Below are positions 5,491 through 10,111 of a stretch of DNA of 10,111 bases, piece by piece. Source of the stretch: Candidatus Hodarchaeota archaeon (GTDB lineage Archaea; Asgardarchaeota; Heimdallarchaeia; Hodarchaeales; Hodarchaeaceae); assembly GCA_016839665.1 (NCBI GenBank), contig JAEOTU010000371.1, forward strand, positions 1-10,111, given 5' to 3'. The position numbers and the translations under genes are program-made. How positions within the stretch are numbered: position 1 is the stretch's first letter; every line of letters begins with the position of its first letter. Below the pieces are notes generated by a model, which was given only the letters and a program-made list of their open reading frames with translations, did no database searches and had not been told where the DNA came from.

Positions 5491-7644
5491 TCATTTCATG
5501 GTCTTAATAATATCATCGACGTCTCTTAAGATATTTTTCACTGAGGTAGTGACGTTTCCAGTGTTAGTGGTGATGTTTGTACTTAGAGTTTCAGTAGCAG
5601 TATCGATCGTATTACCTAATTCTTCAAACTTGATATCGAGATTCCTACGTTGATCATCTACTGCCTCGTGACGAGATCTGTTAACCTCTATGAACGAATC
5701 CAGGCTTTGTTGTTGATTATCAAAGAAGCTTGTGAATTTTTCTTGTAAAGTATTGCGATATTCATCGAGCATTTCTGTGTTTCTAATCAATTCTTGAGTA
5801 GCACTCGATCGATATCTCGCAATAGAGCTTTTGTGTTCATCTTCTAATCCTTCAATGAGTTCCTTAGTTCTCTGTTCACTGTCTTTCACGTTTTCATCTA
5901 ATTTATGGTGTGTATTCTGGACAATGCCTTGAATGGCACTTAAACCGTCCTGTTCTATATTTGTCACTTGTTTTCTAAGATCCTCAAATGCTGCACTGCT
6001 CGATTGAGCCACTTCTGTCTTCTTGACCTCGGCAAATTCCCGATTCGATTCAATATGATCTTCAGCAGCAGGTGAAATACTACTGATTGCAGTAATCAGT
6101 TCACTCTGTTTCATTCGTAAGGTATTTCGAATATCAGTGAGCGTAGTTTCGACATTCTTCTCCTGTCCAGACTGTAGTGTTCTGAATGATTCATTGGTCG
6201 AGCTTCCAAGTTGATCAAGGGTTCCATTGTTTTTATCAACTGTTTCACTGACAGTAGTCTGCGTGGTGTCGAAAAAGTTCATTAATGAAACATCGAGATC
6301 TGTTGAAGTTTTCTCTAATTTTGTACTGGTTGTTTCTTTGTATTGATCTAATGATGTATTAATCGCACTAAATCTATCCTCAACAGCATTCATCAAATTT
6401 GAGTATGTACTTTCACGACTCTTCTTATATTCATCAGAAACTTGGGAGGATATGCTTGAAAGCTGTTCTTCAAGTTGTTTCCCTATTCCGCCAATTTTAT
6501 TAAGATTACTTACAAGAAGTCCTTCTAAGCTCCCTTTCATCTCATCTCGCGCGCTCGTTAGTCGTGATATTAGTGAATCTATTTGATTAATTATTGAATC
6601 CTGAAATTTCGTGAAAGATAGAGTGATGTTGTCAATTTCGCTATATAAGCTGACTTTTAACTGCTGTTCTAACTCTGTTATTAATTTGGCTTGGAAAGAT
6701 TCATTTGTTTCCAAAGCATTTTGAAATGTGCTTCCAGTTGTCTCCTTGATAGATGCAAGTGCACTCTTCTGTTCACTGTCAATGGTGTTCCATTCTTCAA
6801 CTAGTTCCAATCGCTGATTATCAATTCTATCTGTAACGTCTGTTTTTGCCTTGGTTACCCCTTCCTGAATAGTTTTTTGCATTTCATCATTATCAGATTT
6901 TTGTTTTGCAAGACTTTCCTCAAGCTGATTCATAACACCGTCGATACTTGCCAATAAATCTTCTTTGGCCATCTCCAAGCGACCAATCGATTCACTTACA
7001 GTTCCTGAAAAGATTGCATCCACGTTGGTTTCTTTAGTATCACTGAGATCTCGAATTCTAGTACGAAAATCTTCCAATGATTGTAAAAATGATGAGGCAA
7101 TACTTTCAGTCATTTCACGTTGATTTGCGCTTTCGCTTTCTACTGTACTTACGATATCTCGATTGACTCTTTCCAACTGAGAAGAGATTTCATTCTCAAA
7201 CTTTGTGATCTGATCTCGTTGGCTTGAATAAATATCGCTTAAACCGGTGTTCACTTTCCCAGCCATTTGAGAATAAATCCCTGAAACGTCTTCTTCTTGT
7301 TTAGAGGATAAATCAACAATGGACTGCTGTAATTTCTGTACTCCTGAATTAACCTGCCCTAGTAATTCATTTAAGCGGTTACCCAGAGCATCTTTTTCGG
7401 ATACAAGAGTTTTGTTCTTATATTTATTTAATTCAGTTGTTAAATTTTCAATACTACCCATAACGGAATTAACTTCAGAAAGAACAGTATTTTTGGATTG
7501 ATTTAGAGTGCTAGAAAAACTTTCCAATGATTTTTTACTTTCACTTTGGAAATCATTTATCCTTTGCTGAATAAGTGTGTTTTCACTTTCAATCTTTGCT
7601 TTATGATCTTTAATTCGACTAGTTTTATCTTGTTCTGTACTCAT
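5491..7644 (-). CDS. Giant coiled-coil protein paired with an ATPase
   Basis: This 717-residue protein is not recognised. It is dominated by Ser, Thr, Glu, Gln, Asn, Asp, Lys and Leu with heptad-like spacing. It has no cysteine, one proline (about residue 525) and one tryptophan (about 285). It lacks any signal peptide or membrane segment, so a long cytosolic helical rod or bundle is expected. A short T/N-rich break (about 680-700) precedes a last helix ending in DDIIKTMK. TNESF recurs at about 313 and 483, hinting at weak long-period repetition. Superficially it resembles the coiled-coil signalling part of chemotaxis receptors or a structural filament protein, but there is no defining motif. 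I chose the ATG at 7642-7644, with GGTGA 5 nt upstream; a GTG at 7653 would overlap the ATPase stop. The 5-nt gap implies coupling to the ATPase. Confidence 0.85.
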   Translation of the reverse strand: MSTEQDKTSRIKDHKAKIESENTLIQQRINDFQSESKKSLESFSSTLNQSKNTVLSEVNSVMGSIENLTTELNKYKNKTLVSEKDALGNRLNELLGQVNSGVQKLQQSIVDLSSKQEEDVSGIYSQMAGKVNTGLSDIYSSQRDQITKFENEISSQLERVNRDIVSTVESESANQREMTESIASSFLQSLEDFRTRIRDLSDTKETNVDAIFSGTVSESIGRLEMAKEDLLASIDGVMNQLEESLAKQKSDNDEMQKTIQEGVTKAKTDVTDRIDNQRLELVEEWNTIDSEQKSALASIKETTGSTFQNALETNESFQAKLITELEQQLKVSLYSEIDNITLSFTKFQDSIINQIDSLISRLTSARDEMKGSLEGLLVSNLNKIGGIGKQLEEQLSSISSQVSDEYKKSRESTYSNLMNAVEDRFSAINTSLDQYKETTSTKLEKTSTDLDVSLMNFFDTTQTTVSETVDKNNGTLDQLGSSTNESFRTLQSGQEKNVETTLTDIRNTLRMKQSELITAISSISPAAEDHIESNREFAEVKKTEVAQSSSAAFEDLRKQVTNIEQDGLSAIQGIVQNTHHKLDENVKDSEQRTKELIEGLEDEHKSSIARYRSSATQELIRNTEMLDEYRNTLQEKFTSFFDNQQQSLDSFIEVNRSRHEAVDDQRRNLDIKFEELGNTIDTATETLSTNITTNTGNVTTSVKNILRDVDDIIKTMK

Positions 7645-7649
7645 AATTC

Positions 7650-7654
7650 TCACC
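7650..7654 (-). promoter_or_regulatory. Ribosome binding site overlapping the ATPase stop codon
   Basis: GGTGA on the minus strand includes the TGA stop of the ATPase gene and sits 5 nt before the ATG of the coiled-coil gene. Terminating and initiating ribosomes would meet here, so the two products are probably made in a coordinated ratio. Confidence 0.55.
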
Positions 7655-9377
7655 CGTGTTTAATGTCAGGCGGAGTCTCCGCCAATTTTGGCGAAGCACT
7701 CGCCAGAAGATTTTCAAAAAATGCTGCTTGAGGCTTAGAAGGATAAGTCCGAATCGCTTTATTAACAGCATCAGTGGCTGAATTAATATCATCAGCTCGT
7801 TCGAACAGTTTAATCGCATGATAGTATGACGAACGAGCTAATTCGGGCTGACTTAGTTTATCGTATTTCTCTGCATTTTGCAGATATATCATAGCGGTAC
7901 GCTGACTGATGTCCTTACGCTTTCTTTCATTTTTCGAGAGCCGGTAAGCTTCCAGAGCCTTTCGATAAAGAGCGACGGTATATGGAACCTTATCCTGCTC
8001 ATGAAATTCTTGAGCAACTTCCTCGAAAAAGACCCCACTACCCTCAACATCCTTTGCCATACGTAAAAAATTTCCTGTAAGTAATGAAAGACGATAAGCT
8101 TCATAGAATTTCTTGCTTTCGAAGGCACTTTGATAAAGTGATTTCGTCCTATTTGGAATGGACTGATCTTCCAAACCCTCAGTTGAGAATGAGGCTTGTT
8201 CTAATCTTTCCAGAGCTTTCGGATTTATTTCAAATCCCATCATCATGTCTGTTTCGAGAATCTGAAGTAATAAACTCGCTTCAGCTTTTAAATCAACAAC
8301 AGAGCCAGATCCTAATGTAGAATAGAGTGAATAACTATTAAATTGATAATACTCCCCTCTCTTAGAGATTAATCCTTTGGATTGCAAACCTGCGAGGACA
8401 TTCGGGGATATCATTGCTGAATCAAATGCTTCTTGATGGACTGCATTTCGAGGTGATCCTAGCATTAGCTGGAGTGTTTTATTTTCTTCCTCATCCATTT
8501 TATGTAACTCTTGAAGAAAAGCTCGAATGGCAAAAGTTCTGATGTAGGGTTGTGCCATTTCTTTTATTGTTCTTTCACTATCTTCCAACCCTTCTCTGTT
8601 AATTCGGTCTTCAACCCACCTGACCACATCTACGATGAACACAAGGTTGAATGGTGAACGATCACTCTGTTTCACAAGCTCTTCACGCAAAGCACCGCTG
8701 CTTTGCAGTCGTCCACGAGCAATTTTAGAGAAGAGAAGCTTTGAGTCAGAAAAATCCAAGCGATCAAGAATAAAATGTTCACTAAGTTGAACCAGTCCTT
8801 TTATTTCATCAAGGTTGTAGTCTTGACAGGTACCGATAAATAATAACGGAAATTTTCCTTGAAGAGCTTTAATCAGACCTTGGAGACCATCAATAACATA
8901 TTTCTGTCCAGAATCTAGAATGCGATCAAGAGGATCTAATGCAACGATAACTGGAGATTTAGGTTGACGAAATTTTAAATTTTCAGTAAAACTGTTGGTA
9001 ATATCAGATAGTTTGGTTTTAGGAGTAAATGATTTTATCTCCACTTCTTTCGCTTTCTTTAGAAAGCCCTTTTTTTCTTCAGTTAAATTTGGGGAAATTG
9101 CTCTATAAATATCTCGAAACAAATCTCGATTCATTTTCCCCCCCATCCCAATTGAGACAAAAGTGAAAGCCATCATTTCATTTTTAACAATTTCTGAAAA
9201 GACATGCAGTAAGCTAGTTTTTCCAATACCTGGAGATCCAGAAATAAGGACGAAATTATCCTTAAAATCTCCTTCTTTGAAGTTAGATAAAATTGTTTCA
9301 AACCGTTTCTCATGGGAACGGCGCCCAACCACCAAGTGGGGCTCACATGGTTTCAAAAAGTTATCATATGGACTCAT
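7650..9377 (-). CDS. AAA_16/STAND-like P-loop ATPase with winged-helix and TPR regions
   Basis: This 575-residue cytosolic protein begins with VVGR (16-19), a lead-in typical of AAA_16/ORC/STAND ATPases. Walker A is GSPGIGKT (47-54). Walker B is VIVALD (143-148), but it continues PLD, so the usual acidic residue after D148 is proline and D151 is the next acid. FIGT (180-183) fits sensor 1, and RSPFNL (240-245) resembles the STAND GxP/sensor-2 region. A winged-helix-like segment spans about 295-355 (LQSKGLISKRGEYYQF), and a helical TPR-like array spans about 410-558. Such proteins often act as nucleotide-driven switches assembling through TPRs; the trigger and target here are unknown. No separate DNA-binding output domain is seen. 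GAGG precedes the ATG at 9375-9377 by about 9 nt. The coiled-coil gene follows directly and is the likely partner. A G7 tract lies in codons 78-80. Confidence 0.85.
   Translation of the reverse strand: MSPYDNFLKPCEPHLVVGRRSHEKRFETILSNFKEGDFKDNFVLISGSPGIGKTSLLHVFSEIVKNEMMAFTFVSIGMGGKMNRDLFRDIYRAISPNLTEEKKGFLKKAKEVEIKSFTPKTKLSDITNSFTENLKFRQPKSPVIVALDPLDRILDSGQKYVIDGLQGLIKALQGKFPLLFIGTCQDYNLDEIKGLVQLSEHFILDRLDFSDSKLLFSKIARGRLQSSGALREELVKQSDRSPFNLVFIVDVVRWVEDRINREGLEDSERTIKEMAQPYIRTFAIRAFLQELHKMDEEENKTLQLMLGSPRNAVHQEAFDSAMISPNVLAGLQSKGLISKRGEYYQFNSYSLYSTLGSGSVVDLKAEASLLLQILETDMMMGFEINPKALERLEQASFSTEGLEDQSIPNRTKSLYQSAFESKKFYEAYRLSLLTGNFLRMAKDVEGSGVFFEEVAQEFHEQDKVPYTVALYRKALEAYRLSKNERKRKDISQRTAMIYLQNAEKYDKLSQPELARSSYYHAIKLFERADDINSATDAVNKAIRTYPSKPQAAFFENLLASASPKLAETPPDIKHG
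9138..9144 (-). repeat. G7 homopolymer tract inside the ATPase gene
   Basis: Seven consecutive G on the coding strand cover ATG GGG GGG, residues M78-G79-G80, between Walker A and Walker B. The frame is intact. A one-base change would abolish most of the ATPase and uncouple the downstream coiled-coil gene. Confidence 0.85.
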
Positions 9378-9419
9378 AGGGAGTTCCTCAGTTACGAAAA
9401 ACTTTCACAATAAATTGAA

Positions 9420-9428
9420 ATAAATAGT
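9420..9428 (-). promoter_or_regulatory. Weak TATA-like box upstream of the ATPase operon
   Basis: The minus strand reads ACTATTTAT about 45 nt before the ATG at 9377, giving a predicted leader of about 15-20 nt. No good BRE is seen, and CAATTTATTG slightly downstream is an alternative, so the exact box is uncertain. Confidence 0.3.
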
Positions 9429-9570
9429 GATCAAGAAAAAATCCAATTGTTACCCATATTCCGAAGAGTTTCTCTCTTAATTTTCAAGTAGAAAGTCAGA
9501 ATAGAATAAGGAGAAAAAATAGCTAAAAGTAGGGAAATTCCTATGTCGTCAAAGTTAAGTTTGGCGATGT

Positions 9571-9620
9571 AAAAATGCAAAAAAAATGATTTGGAGTATT
9601 GTAGTCATAAATGCATTTTT
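9571..9620. repeat. Inverted repeat in the divergent intergenic region
   Basis: AAAAATGCA (9571-9579) and TGCATTTTT (9612-9620) are exact reverse complements, 9 bp each with 32 nt between. The second arm overlaps the palindrome AAATGCATTT. It could be a protein-binding site with two half-operators or the stem of a small RNA. The A/T content means chance is not excluded. Confidence 0.4.
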
Positions 9621-9744
9621 GTAGTAAATCAGAGGAGTAGAAGAAGAAAAATTCTAATCCTGAAACTCAGACTAAAAGATTTATTCAGTGGTTGAAAAGC
9701 TTTGTTTTTCGACAAATCCTTATAACTCTCAAGTCTTCAAATAG

Positions 9745-9760
9745 CAAAATAGTAATATAC
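9745..9760 (+). promoter_or_regulatory. Candidate TATA promoter of the plus-strand acyltransferase
   Basis: CAAAATAGTAATATAC has a BRE-like A-rich stretch followed by TAATATA. It sits about 60-75 nt before the ATG at 9820, predicting a leader of about 35-40 nt. Another box, CTTATAAC near 9720, is possible. Confidence 0.35.
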
Positions 9761-9819
9761 TTCTGATTCACAATTTAATTCCATTAGTATCAAGTAAACA
9801 AAAAAAGAGCTGCGATTTC

Positions 9820-10111
9820 ATGATCAATTCTGAAGGAAAAGGACAAACAGTGACTGATGAGTTAGGTGAGAGAAAATTTTATCTTGATTGGCTGAGAATC
9901 ATTGCGATACTACTGGTCTTCCTTTACCATTCCACAATGTTTTTCGGTAGTGAGCCTTGGCATCTGAAAAATAATGTAGTAGAGTCAAATATATCAACAT
10001 TTACTTATGCATTTCTAACTGTACTAGGAATGCCCTTGTTTTTCTTTATAGCTGGGCTAAGTACGTTCATAGCGTTTAGTGTGATGGAGAAACGGAATAT
10101 AGAAAGCAGAA
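9820..10111 (+). CDS. Acyltransferase-3 family membrane protein, 5' part (partial)
   Basis: The first 97 codons are present; the gene runs off the right edge. A hydrophilic N terminus of about 18 residues is followed by FYLDWLRIIAILLVFLYHS, which holds the family motif R-x10-H as R26 and H37. This is the same spacing as K17/H28 in the minus-strand acyltransferase. The next hydrophobic segment, about 60-88 (LGMPLFFFIAGLSTFIAF), matches the family's MPLFFFIAG-like second and third helices. The protein is therefore a diverged paralogue of the gene at 1240-2397, and likely transfers acyl groups to an extracytoplasmic acceptor. Start: the ATG at 9820-9822, with only a weak AAGAG about 12 nt upstream. 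It is the only plus-strand gene in the window and divergent from the ATPase operon. Confidence 0.85.
   Translation, partial: MINSEGKGQTVTDELGERKFYLDWLRIIAILLVFLYHSTMFFGSEPWHLKNNVVESNISTFTYAFLTVLGMPLFFFIAGLSTFIAFSVMEKRNIESR

Larger units (their letters stand above)
9378..9819. other. Divergent intergenic region of about 440 nt
   Basis: No convincing protein gene is visible on either strand in this very AT-rich stretch. It must hold the promoter of the ATPase operon (leftward) and of the plus-strand acyltransferase (rightward). It also contains a 9-bp inverted repeat and several A tracts. Its length contrasts with the tight packing elsewhere in the window, so it may hold an unrecognised small RNA or an extended regulatory region. 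Confidence 0.6.

Noticed and set aside
7625..7819. 64-codon minus-strand frame across the ATPase/coiled-coil junction
   Set aside because: It is an out-of-frame shadow; both real genes read through here with better coding character and a clear ribosome binding site.
7889..8128. 79-codon minus-strand frame inside the TPR region
   Set aside because: It overlaps the ATPase gene out of frame, and the ATPase frame shows sensible TPR helices.
9163..9423. 86-codon plus-strand frame opposite the ATPase start
   Set aside because: It is antisense to the Walker A region and to the ATPase start signals; no motif supports it.
9543..9572. Nine-codon reading frame (ATG to TAA) in the intergenic region
   Set aside because: It is too short to support, has no good ribosome binding site and could be chance.
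1..10111. tRNA, rRNA, CRISPR array, insertion sequence or attachment site
   Set aside because: I saw no cloverleaf-like segment, no regularly spaced direct repeats and no transposase or integrase motif. The many similar short words in the coiled-coil gene reflect codon and amino acid bias, not DNA repeats.

Overview
The window is AT-rich (by eye about 35-40% GC) and compact. It looks archaeal. Several starts are preceded by BRE/TATA-like boxes at archaeal spacing, good Shine-Dalgarno sites occur inside transcription units, and the mix of a DUF4332-type helical protein, an AAA_16/STAND-like ATPase with TPRs and a giant coiled-coil protein fits archaeal genomes. An Asgard-type archaeon is my best guess, but this is inference: no rRNA, ribosomal or informational marker gene is present.

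Layout. Everything from 1 to 9377 is on the minus strand, so transcription runs right to left. A two-gene unit encodes a P-loop ATPase with winged-helix and TPR regions (9377-7650), followed 5 nt later by a 717-residue, Cys-free, almost Pro-free coiled-coil protein (7644-5491). Next come a Nudix hydrolase (5412-4888), a DUF4332-like helical-repeat protein (4860-4126) and a class I SAM methyltransferase (4094-3408), with gaps of about 30 nt. After a promoter with two adjacent dyads come a lipoprotein with seven TG repeats (3321-2413) and, 15 nt later, a ten-helix acyltransferase-3 membrane protein (2397-1240). A small two-helix membrane protein (1175-942) follows. The last unit is a glycyl-radical-enzyme activase (803-15), with the first codons of a tightly coupled downstream gene running off the left edge.

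A non-coding stretch of about 440 nt (9378-9819) separates the ATPase operon from the only plus-strand gene. That gene is the 5' end of a second acyltransferase-3 protein (9820 to the right edge).

How the genes work together. The lipoprotein/acyltransferase pair and the second acyltransferase suggest cell-surface or extracytoplasmic modification. The activase implies anaerobic radical chemistry on a glycyl radical enzyme, which may be the truncated gene at the left edge. The ATPase/coiled-coil operon is the part I cannot assign to a described system and is the best candidate for something new. Two long G tracts (G8 in the acyltransferase, G7 in the ATPase gene) are unusual for this base composition and could be slippage sites.
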